From: Dipteris shenzhenensis
Lineage: Eukaryota > Polypodiophyta > Polypodiopsida > Gleicheniales
DNA: 64,000 nucleotides
NCBI GenBank assembly: GCA_047967505.1
Contig: CM106539.1
Direction: 5' to 3' (one strand)
The translations under genes and the position numbers were made by a program. Positions 54,174-64,000 of the stretch are shown piece by piece; position 1 is the stretch's first letter, and each line of letters opens with the position of its first letter. Below the pieces are notes generated by a model, which had not been told where the DNA came from, did no database searches, and was given only the letters and a program-made list of their open reading frames with translations.

Positions 54174-57100
54174 TCAGCTCTCGTTTATGGTTGTGTTGAA
54201 TTGGACTCTGTCTAATGTTTCTAGCGACACAACTTGAACTTCAGATTCTCTTAGTGGTCTTGGCATTGCTATGGGGACACTGCCACTTGTGTAATTCTTG
54301 AAGTACTCCGGCACTTCTTGAAGATCATCCTCTAATGGTGTTGAACTAGCTTGACATGTGCTATGGGTATGGGGTGGCATAGCATTATTAACCAATTTGT
54401 TTGGCTCTTGGGGACCTTTTTTTGTTTTGTTTTGTTTTTTGGTTTTTTTGTTTTGTTTTTTTTTTAATTCTCTTGATCGATCTTCATACGCACGTGGCTT
54501 ATACTTTCAAAACTTCTTACGTTGGGAACTATGGGGTAACTTTTCCATTGATAAGGTGTTCCCAAGTAAGGGTTCATTTGTTGTACATACTCCTTCCAGT
54601 CCCTCAAGAGACCATTCAAGAGGCAGTGGTTCTGATTTTGAGGGAGCTGGCTTTGCAAGATACAATTCGATGATCCTTGTTTGGATTCGTTCAAATTCAT
54701 TGAAGTGTTCAACCTTTGTTTTCTGCGATTTCCTCCTGCAGCTTTCTTGCAGGATCTTCTGTTGTTATTCAACTTTGGAGGTTCAATTTTTGGGAGCTCA
54801 ATTGCCATTAGGGCATGAAGAATGGCTAGGTCATTGTCAAAGATTTGATCTTCAATTTCAGCATTCTCAGCCTTAATTTCAAGGTCCCAAGGAAAATCTG
54901 AGTCATCATTGGTATGGGTACCTTCTTCAGATTCATTATCCCACAACCATAAAGAATGGCACCTCTAGATCGATTGGTTCTTCATGTGTGAGTGGGGGAT
55001 CTACCTATAGCACCTTAGCATTTATCTGTGAGCAGATGGGTTCTAATGAATAGCAGTTGTCCATGGTTGCCAATGTTTGTATACAGTTATTGATGTTGCT
55101 TTGTGTATCACCCGCTATGGCAAGCTGTTGTAGGGGAGTTGATTTTCTTGAGATCATCGTTGAAGATGTGTCATTCAGTGCTCTAGGCACAATTGGTTTT
55201 ATAGCTATTGTCCCCACATTCACCCCGACTGCGGTGTCACGATTTTGGATTATCAGTCTATCAGTTCCCTAGTCATGGAGAACTGATGCTTCCCATAACC
55301 AAGGACATCCTAGTAAGATATGATAGGATTTTTTGGGGAGATCCAAGATTGTGAATTGAAGGGAAAAGTAGACTCCTGTGACCTTTATTGACACACCATT
55401 CACTATTCCCAAGGGTTTAGCCCATGAATCATCGATAAGGCATATGTTGAAATTAGCCTTTTGCATTGGTGGGAGGCCCCATTCATCGTAGAGCTTCTTT
55501 GATAGGGCATTTACACTTGCTCCACCATCCACTATGGCTTGGACTTCATTATATGCCTTGTGGATCAAAGGCACAGTAATGTTGCGTATGTCATCTCTCT
55601 CACCCATTCACACAAGGATATCTTCGATGTCATCCATAGGTGGAGGGGAATTTGTGAGTTCAATCCAGCCTTTGAAACTCTCCCAGAGATTGGGACAATT
55701 CTATAGGAGGATTCTGACATAGGGCAACTCAAGATGCTAGAGACTGCGGCTCCTCCAAGTTGGCATGGCGGTACATTATGTTGTGGAGTCTGTTGTTGGA
55801 ACAGAGGCTCGAGTACAGTATTAATACTTTGTGGGACCAAGTCATGGATTGGATCTTGAGATTGTTTCTTAGCCTCAAATTGAGCTTGTTCCTTTTGTAC
55901 CCATTGTTAAAGTGCCTGAAAACGAGCCTTCTCCACCTCTACATTTGGGTATGGAGCTTCTTTTATTTGAGGCTTGGGCGTTGATGTGGATGAGCTCAGC
56001 TGCTCATTGCTTGGTAGAGGTGGAGGCACTTGTGCTTTCTTTTTAAGAAGTCATCTAGGTTGGATTGGAATGTTAGGGTCCTTGGTGGCCTCTTTCTGCT
56101 GGCATGTAATTACATTCACAGGTTGTGATATTATGCTTGCCGGCTCCAGACTTTGATGGTCCACCCCAATGATGCTGATTGGGACGTCAGGCTTAACCTC
56201 TGTTTGTTGTGGAACCTTATTTTTCATGGGACAATCCATACAGGCATGTCCTATGTCACAATCTCTGCAGAGTGGTTGGAAAGTAGCAGGGCTACCACGA
56301 TGAGGGCACTCTGCGATCTGGTGATTTTCTCCACAACCGTAGCACTTGATCGGCACTCGATATGTATTGGGTCAAACTTGATTTGCGTAGACTAGTATAA
56401 GACCCTCTGCGCCTTCTACATAGTACGCTGGGTACTTTGCTTTGTACTCCAATGGCAAGTCTACTTCCTCGACTTGCAGTTGTTGTATTGGAACTACCTG
56501 AGGAGTTGGATTTGGAACTCTTGGATATGGTCATGGATTTGAATTTCTAAGTAATTGTGGGACTTGTGTCCGAATAGGAATAGGATTTAGCCTCAGAGCT
56601 AGGGATTTGATTGTACATTGGCATGGGTGCCGATTGGTATTATTGAGGTCGAGGTGGGTTGTTACGCATGTGGAAGATGCAACTGTTTTCATCATGGCCA
56701 CCGACGATGCAGATATGGCACCACAATCTTGGCGGTGGATTTGCGTGTGCAGTGATCTTGGCTCTTAGGACTGGGCACTCATTTGCTGTATGATTGGCCA
56801 TGCAGTGTGGGCACCAGGCATTTTCTCACCGTGGATAAGTCTGAGGTGGTGGCTGAGACAAGTGAAGCTTTTGTTCCATGGCCAGCATCATTTCGTCTTT
56901 TAGCTTCCTCTAGGCGATCTTTATTTGATGTTTCGGCAGTGGACTTGGATTTGCCCTTTTTAGAGCGCTTATCTCGTGCACTGGATCTTCCATCATCACT
57001 GCTGGTGTTAGAGTCGGTCATGCCATCCTCGATGTCAATGGCTGTCGCATGAGCAGCACTGAACATTTCACAACTACTAATCTTTTTCATGTCCTTCCAG

Positions 57101-57520
57101 ATTTTCTTCCTTAGGCCTACAATGAACCAAGCTGTGAGGTACTTTGCATTGGGTCGTGGGTCACATTTGGCAATTAATCTTTTCATCTTGCCCAAGTATG
57201 CGTGTACATCTTCTCGATGGCCTTGTTTGATTTTGCTGAGTTGGAGGGCGGGATCTCGTCTCGTAGTCTCTCCATTTGAAATCGTATTTTGAATTCTGTT
57301 TGAAGCTTGGTTTTATTGGATTGATCTCCACCCGCTCGGCATGCGGCATCAAAATGCTAGAGGAATCGGGCTGGATCTTCCCTACCATTATATTTGGGAA
57401 GTTTCAATTTTCCCAGGGGGCGCTTGCCTTGATTGTTATTATTTCTGCGATTAAGAAGTTGTTAGCCTTCACATCGAGGTCAATATCCCCATCATCATTC
57501 ATCGCGACGGCGTCCAACCA
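54174..57520 (-). pseudogene. Ty3/gypsy gag-protease remnant
   Basis: Minus strand from about 57520: a gag core (KLPKYNGREDPARFL, HFDAACRAGG, LIAKCDPRPNAKYLTAWFIV), an acidic/basic linker, and two Cys/His motifs CYGCGENHQIAECP and CRDCDIGHACMDC (56345-56225). The first has three, not four, residues before His. Retropepsin follows at 55607-55269 (AIVDGGASVNALSKKLYDEW, HILLGCPWLWEA), catalytic Asp intact, then a linker to 54174. No RT or integrase follows. Several stops and frame changes. A T-rich (ttttg)n stretch at 54418-54470 lies inside the linker. Confidence 0.85.
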
Positions 57521-58100
57521 TGTCGTGGCGTGGAGGAGTAAAAGGGATTTCTTGAATTTCAGGGGGGGAATCGGAGTAGAGGATTATCGGAGGTGGTGGT
57601 TGGAGCAGAGTTGTATGCAGATTTGGTGAGCGTTTGAGTCGGAGGTGTTGGTCGGTGGAGCGTAGCTACATGCAGATTGGGTGAGTGTTGCAAAGGGTGT
57701 CTCTACCGCAAGTGCGGGTGTTGATGTAGTTGTGTTAAAGAGGGTTAGCGATGTGTTAGTGTTGTAGGGACTGTCATGTTAATAATGTGCCTAAGATTGT
57801 CCCACGTGTGTAGGGAAATGTGTCAGTGCAGAGGGATCGTCAATCGGAGGTCGTGCACGGCGTAAAGATATGAGCGAATTAGTGCAAAACGCGGGGCACA
57901 AATTATTGAGTGCTAGGGATGCCGAAATGGTGTGCAATGGGTTGGAAAAATGCCTCGTAGCGTGGTGTTTCTAGTGTGAAATTGTGGTTCAAACAGGGTC
58001 CAGTTTGGGTCTCAAACAGATGAGTTACGAGGGGTTAAATAAGGAGGAAAATGGACCTTTTTGTGGGGGTTCCCTTGGTCTTAAGGTTGGTGTGAATGTG
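57521..58100. other. Upstream region of the gypsy remnant, no LTR recognised
   Basis: G-rich sequence with two gagcgt...atgcagattgggtgag-like copies (57612 and 57660). It should contain the leader or LTR of the gypsy element, but I find no partner copy in the window. Confidence 0.35.
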
Positions 58101-58400
58101 CTTTAAGTTTAACTGAGAGTGAGTAACTGAGGTACTTCTAGTTAGTCTAACTAGCTTGTCCAGTTATTCTAACTGTGAGTTATCTTAACCTAGATTAATC
58201 TGACCTAACCTAACTATGGATCAAACTGACTATAGTTAGATAAACTAACCAAGGTTAGTTGAGCTAACCTAACTGTCCAGTTAGTGTAACTAACTAGTAG
58301 TTAGATTAACCTAACTGCAACTAACTAACCTAGAGTTAAACTAACTAACTAACTTAGGTTTAAACTAACCTAACTAGGGTTAGTTTTAGGGTGAGGTTAG
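58100..58400. repeat. Degenerate AACCTAACT-type repeats
   Basis: Irregular copies of taacctaac, actaacta and ggttagtt in both orientations, giving many short inverted matches. Similar to but not the plant telomere unit TTTAGGG. Confidence 0.75.
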
Positions 58401-58440
58401 GTTAGGGTGTTTTTAAAATAAATAATTTAAATTTAAAAAA

Positions 58441-58831
58441 TTTGGGGGGGGGAGGTCGCGCTGTGGCAGGGGCGACGGTTGAGAGGGGGGGGCATTTCGA
58501 ACGGAGGTAGGGGGTTGGAGATGCAAAAGGTTTGGAGAGGGAGGGAAGGAGGCAAGTGTAGGAGGAGTAGGAGGGAGGGAGGTGTGGAGAGCGGAGGGAT
58601 AGGAGGAGTCAGACGGAGGTGGAGCAGGAGGGGAGTGCAGTGCTGCGGGCACGAGCGAAGGGCGAGTTGAGGTGACAAAGGCAAAGGGGTGATGCGAGGT
58701 TGGTGGCTGGTTGTATCGCCCTTGGCATGTGTTGCGTGCAGGTGCTGTCTTGTTAGCAGGTGCCACGGTAGGCACCTTGGCATTTTAAGCCTTTAGGTAG
58801 ATGTAGGGAGAGGAGCGGATGGCAAGGGGGC

Positions 58832-58869
<38 letters not shown>

Positions 58870-58890
58870 AGTAGAGAGAGAAGAGGGGGT

Positions 58891-58935
<45 letters not shown>

Positions 58936-59165
58936 AGAGGGGGGGTTGGAATGGAGGGAGGTGGTGGATGGAGGAAGGACCGGGGAGGTTGAGGGGTGAG
59001 GGATGGAAGGGGGGTGGGGGGGATGGAGGGGGGGGGGGGGGGGGGGTGGAGGGGATGGAAGGGGGGGTGGGGGTTGGAGGGGTGGAGGTGGAGGGGGCGA
59101 GGAAGGAGGGGGGTGGAGGTGGAGGGGGGAGGGGGTGGAGGGGTGGAGGGGGTGGAGGAAACTTG
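58441..59165. repeat. G/purine-rich tract with (GA)n runs and poly-G
   Basis: Almost all G and A on the plus strand: two (ga)n runs (~58832-58866 and ~58890-58925), a run of about 20 G near 59029-59046, and many ggggagg/ggagg units. Proline/leucine-rich minus-strand frames are its shadow. Confidence 0.85.
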
Positions 59166-59985
59166 ACGAACAGAAAACTTTGACAGAAATCCAAAGGGAG
59201 GAAGAGATGGTCACCTAAACGCTCTCCAAGTTTTTCTCAATGTGACGGGATTGTTGTGGATGAATGGATAGTGGGTGGATGGCTAGATTATCACTGTGAG
59301 ATGGGCTCGAAGTAACTCACTGTGTGAGGATGGGAGTAGGGTGGTGGTTGATGGAGAGGGAGGAGTGTTTTGCATAGGGCTCAGAATGGGGAAGAGGATG
59401 GAGGCTAGATGTGAAAGAAGAAGAATGAGGGGGTGGAGTTGGTTTTTATAAAAAATTGGTGTAGGTTTAGGGTTAAAACCCTAGACTCTTCCTGAGCCTT
59501 AACTTTTCATGGTTAGCTCGGATCGCTCTTCTGTAAAAGGGTGAAATGATCAAAATTGCAAGCTCTACGCATTCATGTCCACTGCCTAGCCTGATTTGTT
59601 TATCAAGTGGCTTATTTTTAAGAAATAAAGAAAATTTCTTAATGTAGTAATCCAAGGCTGATGCTTGGGGTTGACATGTTTGGCTAGAGTTGGAAATTTT
59701 TTTTTACTCTCCTTGCCCTTGAGTGTTATGTTCATGAAAGTTTGTAGTAGTTTGTCTTTTACACATACCTACATATGTTTACTCATTATTTAAGATGCTA
59801 GTCTCCTCGGCAGTGGCACCAATTCCCACAGCTTTCGTAGGAAGAGTAGGGTATTCTCAGTATGCAGGGTTCTAAGGGCTTTTGTCACCTAATTCACTCT
59901 TGGACATAGAGAGAAGCCTCTGTAGGGTTGTTCTGAAACCCAAGGCACGGTAAAAAATAATGTATCTTGGCATATTATGACTGTG
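59166..59985. other. No recognised gene
   Basis: Transition from the purine tract to copia debris. ttctcagtatgcagggttct and a minus-strand Lys/Leu-rich frame (59655-59473) have no identifiable match. Confidence 0.3.
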
Positions 59986-59989
59986 GTGC

Positions 59990-60811
59990 CTACTTCAAAC
60001 CATAAAGAGCCTTTTTAAGCTGGCATACCTTAGTTTCAGACCATGGAAGTTCAAATTCTGGAGGCTGAGTGACATAGACCTCTTCCACTAAATCCCCGTG
60101 AAGGGAGGCAGCCTTGGTGTCCAATTGATGGATCTTGCAATGCCTGTGAGATCCAAGAGCAATGACACAACAAATGGTCGTGATGCATCAAGTGGGAGCA
60201 AATGTCTCTTCAAAGTCAATACCATGCTGCTGGGCATAACCTTTCGCTAGCAAGGCAAGCTTTGTAGCGATCAACACTACCATCAGCTTTGTGCTTCAAT
60301 TTGTAAACCCACTTTGTGCCGATGGCATGCTTCCCATCAGGCAAATCACGCAAGTCCCACGTGCCATTTGCTTGAATGGAATCAAGTTCAACTCTCGTGG
60401 CTTGCATCCATTCGTGACTTTCAAATGCATCTTTGTGACATAGAGGCTCCTCATTACAAGCAATGGCAATCAAAACTCCAACCAAAAAATTGCCTTGCAT
60501 CTATTTGTGTCCACCTCTAGTGTGGGTAGGCAATGGGTTCGGCCTACTTGTTGTCCTTGAGGGTATCCAAAAGCCAACGAGCAATTGATTTTTGCTATCT
60601 GCTGATGACAACCCTCTCCTCTTGAATTGCTTCCTCAATAGCATTACCATCTAGCGGTGGAAAATCAGGCTGAGCAGAAGCAACAGGAGGATTGGAGCTA
60701 CTAGAAGCATGTGGCATGGTGCTCTGCACTGTGTCATTTGTATCTATGAAAGGTGGAACATCATAGAATTCCACTAAAGGCTTTGTTTTACAATCCAGCC
60801 AAGGTAAAGGA
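59990..60811 (-). pseudogene. Copia integrase-RT junction fragment
   Basis: Minus strand: a Ser/Pro-rich linker (60811-60600), HEWMQATRVELDSIQANGTW, DLRDLPDGKHAIGTKWVYKL, then AKGYAQQHGIDFEETFAPT, HQLDTKAASLHGDLVEEVYV and VCQLKKALYGLK-like sequence near 60000. It stops before YVDD. The LTR of the next element was inserted into the upstream end of this fragment. Confidence 0.85.
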
Positions 60812-61014
60812 TGTTGGGGTAAAGGCACATTGCCACCCCTTTATTAAAGTTAAGACATCTATGACTGTCTTAAGACAGTCATAGGATAAAACCTAGGGAA
60901 AACCTAATCCTAATAAAACTAATGAGTTTGTGGTGTGGCTCATCACTTCACACCCGCACATTTGGAGTCCTCTCTCTTTCTCACTCTCTCTCTCTTGCTC
61001 TTCTTCCCCCGTCA
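60812..61014 (+). repeat. 5' LTR of the right-end copia element
   Basis: 203 bases, tgttggggtaaag... to ...cccccgtca. It contains a 26-base perfect palindrome at 60859-60884 and a pyrimidine-rich 3' part. No second copy in the window, so the ends are inferred from TG...CA and the nearby primer-binding site. Confidence 0.65.
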
Positions 61015-61025
61015 GGCCCTTCAAC

Positions 61026-61037
61026 TGGTATCAGAGC
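61026..61037 (+). other. Primer-binding site (initiator Met tRNA)
   Basis: tggtatcagagc, 11 bases after the proposed LTR end; identical to the site of the young copia element. Confidence 0.9.
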
Positions 61038-62555
61038 CTACCTCTCCTACTCTCCCTACTCCACACCCTACCCTTGCCTAACCACCCCCTCAACGAACTC
61101 CTCAACCTAGCATCTGCAGCAGGGCCAGGCGGCGCTGAACAGCGCCAGCAGCTGCAACAGCAGCTGCTAGCTGCTACAGCTGCGAGCAGCAGGCAGGGCG
61201 GCAGCGCATCGAGCACGCAGGGCGGCAGCGCATCGCGCAGGGCAGGGCGGCGCAGCAGCACGCCACTTCGCAGGGGGCAGCGCATCGCGCAGGCGCAGGC
61301 TCCTTTCGCGCGCCGTACATCAGTACGTTGGCCGTACATCCGTACGGACGGCCCTGTGCCGTACAGTACAGACTACCGTACTGTACGCTGACATGCCCTT
61401 CAACTGGAAGAAAGAGAGGAGAAAGAGCACTCTGCTCTTCATTCCTCTTGATTCAGGATCATCTTTCAGTTCACAGAACTGTGTTTTCTTGAAAGTACAG
61501 CAAGTACCTTCATTTACCTCGTGCTTGAGGAAAAGAGAACCACAGTGTGTGGTTGATTGCACAGTTATTTTGTTCTGGGAAGGTAATGCCTTGATTTTGC
61601 AAGAAGACATATGCTTTTACTGGGTTTGAATCTCAGTTTACAGGAGAGCAGATCATAGGGCTTTTGCCCGGCAGGTGATGCTTTGTATGCCTTGAGGTAG
61701 TGTGGTGCCAGAGAGCACACATTTGTCTTGATTTCCGCAATGTCGAGGTGACATTTTTCTTTCAGGTCACATTTCTTGTGCAACACTCAGAGAACCTCAG
61801 TTGAGCCACGCTTGGCCAGGGCGCATCGAGTTTACTCGGTCCCTAACTGTCCATCGTTGACAGTGCTCAAAAGGTTCCTCATTGAGTGTTTGTACGTTGG
61901 GATCTGTGTATGTCATTTCTACACAGGACAGTATATGCATTACACTGTTGGTTGATTTTGTCAGAGAGACTTTCATATTGCATACTACCTCAGTGTTGAG
62001 GTGTTTTTCACTTGGTTCAGGTGTCAGATCAAGGGGCTTTTGCCCAGATTTTGTTTGATAGCACTTGGGTCACCGACAGAGATCTTCATATGCATTTTAT
62101 CCCCTTGGCAGAAGGGTGATTGCTTGGGATTTATCCCATTTTCTGTTGCAGGTTTTGTGACAGGCTGGAGTGTCATTTTTTTTTTTGGGTGTTTGCCAAG
62201 TGGTTTATGCATATTAACTCAGTGCAATACCTCATCTGAGGTGGGAGAAGTGATCAGTACAGCCAGTATAGCAGTGTTTGTGCCTTGTCAGCTGATTATG
62301 CACTGTTAAGCACTTGTTGAGCAGCTGCAGCATTCTGAAATTACTGTTTATGCCTCTTTGAGCATGGTACAGTGTGTCAGAAGGTACAGTATTTGCAGGG
62401 TCATTTACTGTTTTGCTGCAGATTTTCCTGACAGTAAAAAAACAGCACTATTGTGAGTGCTCCTGGCTCTTAATAGAGCAGGTTTTTTCTGAGAAATCAG
62501 AATTTTTATTCAGTCTTTTTTACTTCCAGTGAGTCAAATACTTTCCTTATTTGAT
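61038..62555 (+). mobile_element. Long copia leader with GC-rich and GTAC-rich segments
   Basis: About 1.5 kb before the gag ATG. 61110-61310 is GC-rich with cag/gcagcgcatcg repeats. 61310-61390 is rich in cgtac and forms a hairpin (cgtacagtac / gtactgtacg, 61360-61387). 61400-62550 is non-coding, with two gggcttttgccc segments (about 61659 and 62035). Confidence 0.65.
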
Positions 62556-63701
62556 ATGGCATCAGGGGGAAGTGATTCTTCAATTCTGAACATAAAGAAA
62601 CTGGAAGGAGCACACAATTATGCATTATGGGCAGAACAGTGCTTGAATGTACTTCTATTAAAGAAGATTTCTAAGCCCATAAGGGTGAAGGGTGTCAAGC
62701 CATCTGACATGGCAGCTGATGACTGGGAAGAGCTTGATTTGTCCGCAAGGGCAGCTATCATGCTCACTATTTCTGACACTCTTGTGTTCAATGTTCAGGC
62801 TGAAAAGACCTCTTATGGTCTATGGCAAAGGCTAGAAGAATTGTATGCCCAAAAGAGCTCAGCCAGTAAGGTTTATTGGTTGAAGAAGCTGGTTGATCTT
62901 CGCATGAAGGAAGGTACAGCTATGACCTCACACTTGAGTGAGTTCAATGCCATCTTTACACAGCTGATTGCACAGGGATTGAATCTTGATGAGGAGTTCA
63001 AGGCTACTTTCTTGCTGTGTACCCTCCCTGAGAGTTGGGACACTTTCAAGACCACCCTGTCAAATTTCACTCTTATTTATGCTGATGTAGAGAGCTCTCT
63101 CCTTATGGAGGAAATGAGCAGGAAGAATAATGCGAGCAGCAAGTCTTCAAATGCCTTGCAGGTACAGGATAGAGGCAGGACTCAGCAGAAGGGGAGATCT
63201 GCTAGTAAGTCCAAATCCCGCAGTCAGTCCCGTGGCAAAAAGGATATTGAATGCTTTTATTGTGGCAAGAAGGGACATGTGAAGTCTAAGTGCTTCAAGT
63301 TCATATGGGATCAGAAAGCCAAGAAGGCTGAAACAAAGGATGCAGGCAATGGAAGCAAAGGCAAAGGCAAGGCCAAGGCAGATGACTTGGATGCAGTGAA
63401 TGTTGCAGCAGAGGACAGTGACAGTGACATACATGATGTTTTATGCTCTTCTGCTGTAATAGCACATGCTTTGGTTATTGATGGCCATGACATGCACACC
63501 TGGCTCTTGGATTCAGGTGCTTCTTTTCATGTTACTCCTCATAGGGAGTGGTTTACTTCCTACACAGGTACTCATGGAGTTGTTCATCTTGGGAACAACT
63601 ATGCATGTCAGATTGCAGGGATTGGAAATGCAAGTGACGACTGGTGCTCCTGCGAGCTTCCCTCCCCCCCCCCCACCGCTAGCTCTACCTCCCCTCCCTA
63701 G
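62556..63701 (+). CDS. Ty1/copia gag and protease N-terminus, open but cut off
   Basis: The frame opens further upstream, but the first ATG is at 62556 (MASGGSDSSILNIKKLEGAH). The gag core is intact (YALWAEQCLNVLLLKKI, LVDLRMKEGTAMTSHLSEFN, FLLCTLPESWDTFKTT). A Ser/Arg/Lys-rich linker leads to a perfect CCHC knuckle CFYCGKKGHVKSKC, then the protease motif TWLLDSGASFHVTPHREWF with catalytic Asp, and VHLGNNYACQIAGIGN. No stop or frameshift over ~360 codons. After about 63633 the frame runs into C-rich sequence (Pro/Ser-rich) and stops at 63701, so the rest of pol is absent here. Gag forms the particle; protease would process the polyprotein. Confidence 0.9.
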   Translation: MASGGSDSSILNIKKLEGAHNYALWAEQCLNVLLLKKISKPIRVKGVKPSDMAADDWEELDLSARAAIMLTISDTLVFNVQAEKTSYGLWQRLEELYAQKSSASKVYWLKKLVDLRMKEGTAMTSHLSEFNAIFTQLIAQGLNLDEEFKATFLLCTLPESWDTFKTTLSNFTLIYADVESSLLMEEMSRKNNASSKSSNALQVQDRGRTQQKGRSASKSKSRSQSRGKKDIECFYCGKKGHVKSKCFKFIWDQKAKKAETKDAGNGSKGKGKAKADDLDAVNVAAEDSDSDIHDVLCSSAVIAHALVIDGHDMHTWLLDSGASFHVTPHREWFTSYTGTHGVVHLGNNYACQIAGIGNASDDWCSCELPSPPPTASSTSPP

Positions 63702-64000
63702 CCCCCCCTCGCCGCGACCACCCCCGTCCCCTGCCTCTCCGCCCTTGCCTCCCGCCCGCCCTCCCCCTCACCCGCTGCCTCTCCTTCGCCGCCTCGCCTC
63801 TCCATCTCGCCCCTCCACCTCGCCTCTCCTCGCCGCCCCCCTCGCTTCCACTCCCCCCCCCTTCCCTCGTTTCACCCCACCCCCCCCTCGCTTCACCTCA
63901 CCCCCCCTCTCGCCTCTCCCGCCCGACCCCCTCGCTCACCCGCCTCCCATCCCGCTCCCCCCGCCCCCCGCGCTTCCGCTCGCCCCCACTCCGCCCCATT
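63645..64000. repeat. Extremely C-rich tail to the window end
   Basis: Dominated by cccctcgcctc, ccgcc and poly-C runs with almost no A. It joins the copia coding sequence abruptly. No protein meaning. It could be a pyrimidine satellite, an insertion or an assembly/sequencing artefact. Confidence 0.75.

Larger units (their letters stand above)
60812..64000 (+). mobile_element. 5' half of a Ty1/copia element
   Basis: Plus-strand order: 5' LTR (60812-61014), primer-binding site (61026-61037), a 1.5-kb leader, gag and the start of protease. Continuity is lost at about 63635, where C-rich sequence begins. Gag-protease is closely related to elements 1 and 2 on the minus strand (same HVTPHRE and VHLGNNYAC blocks) and is far better preserved. 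Confidence 0.85.

Noticed and set aside
58413-59218. Long Pro/Leu/Ser-rich minus frames and Gly-rich plus frames
   Set aside because: Shadows of the purine-rich low-complexity tract.
1-64000. tRNA, rRNA or organellar genes
   Set aside because: None recognised on either strand; the only tRNA-related sequences are the two tggtatcagagc primer-binding sites.

Overview
The window looks like nuclear DNA of a land plant with a large, repeat-filled genome. The evidence is one spliced GT-AG gene, several generations of Ty1/copia and Ty3/gypsy LTR retrotransposons primed from initiator-Met tRNA, an L1-like LINE and long microsatellites. The host gene is a PARP6/8-type ADP-ribosyltransferase fused to a UBE2Q-type ubiquitin E2. 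I do not recall this fusion from the usual flowering-plant gene sets, so a fern, lycophyte, bryophyte or gymnosperm source is my guess; the sequence itself does not settle it.

Layout. 1-355: degenerate tandem repeat. 2.0-6.9 kb: the only intact host gene, with 5' leader, three coding exons (1078 aa) and a 3' hairpin. 7.4-9.3 kb: anonymous repeats. 9.3-17.9 kb: two related, broken copia elements in tandem on the minus strand, the first with a 371-bp tandem duplication inside integrase. 18-20.4 kb: unidentified sequence.

20.4-38.3 kb is a nested set that can be unpicked from the sequence. An old plus-strand gypsy element (LTRs 20441-20697 and 38056-38310) was cut in its integrase by a DNA transposon with ~33-bp terminal inverted repeats (24103-36486). 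That transposon carries a decayed transposase-like gene on the minus strand. It was in turn hit by a young copia element (27186-34625; 257-bp LTRs differing at 2 sites, perfect CCCAT target duplication). Joining the outer flanks of the DNA transposon makes the gypsy integrase read through in frame. A further pair of LTR-like sequences (20115 and 39933) may mark a fourth, outer layer.

38.3-45.9 kb: palindromes, an L1-like LINE whose reverse-transcriptase catalytic motif is damaged, gypsy and copia fragments, and a second LINE fragment facing the first. 45.9-50.2 kb: a long decayed minus-strand coding region that I cannot name. 51.9-54.1 kb: microsatellites and short tandem repeats. 54.2-57.5 kb: gypsy gag-protease remnant on the minus strand. 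58.1-59.2 kb: degenerate AACCTAACT repeats followed by an extreme G/purine-rich tract. 60.0-64.0 kb: a copia fragment interrupted by the 5' end of another copia element (LTR, primer-binding site, long leader, intact gag and protease motif), which stops abruptly at a very C-rich tail running to the window end.

Apart from the PARP-E2 gene, everything coding here is mobile-element material, nearly all of it broken by stops, frameshifts or catalytic-residue changes.
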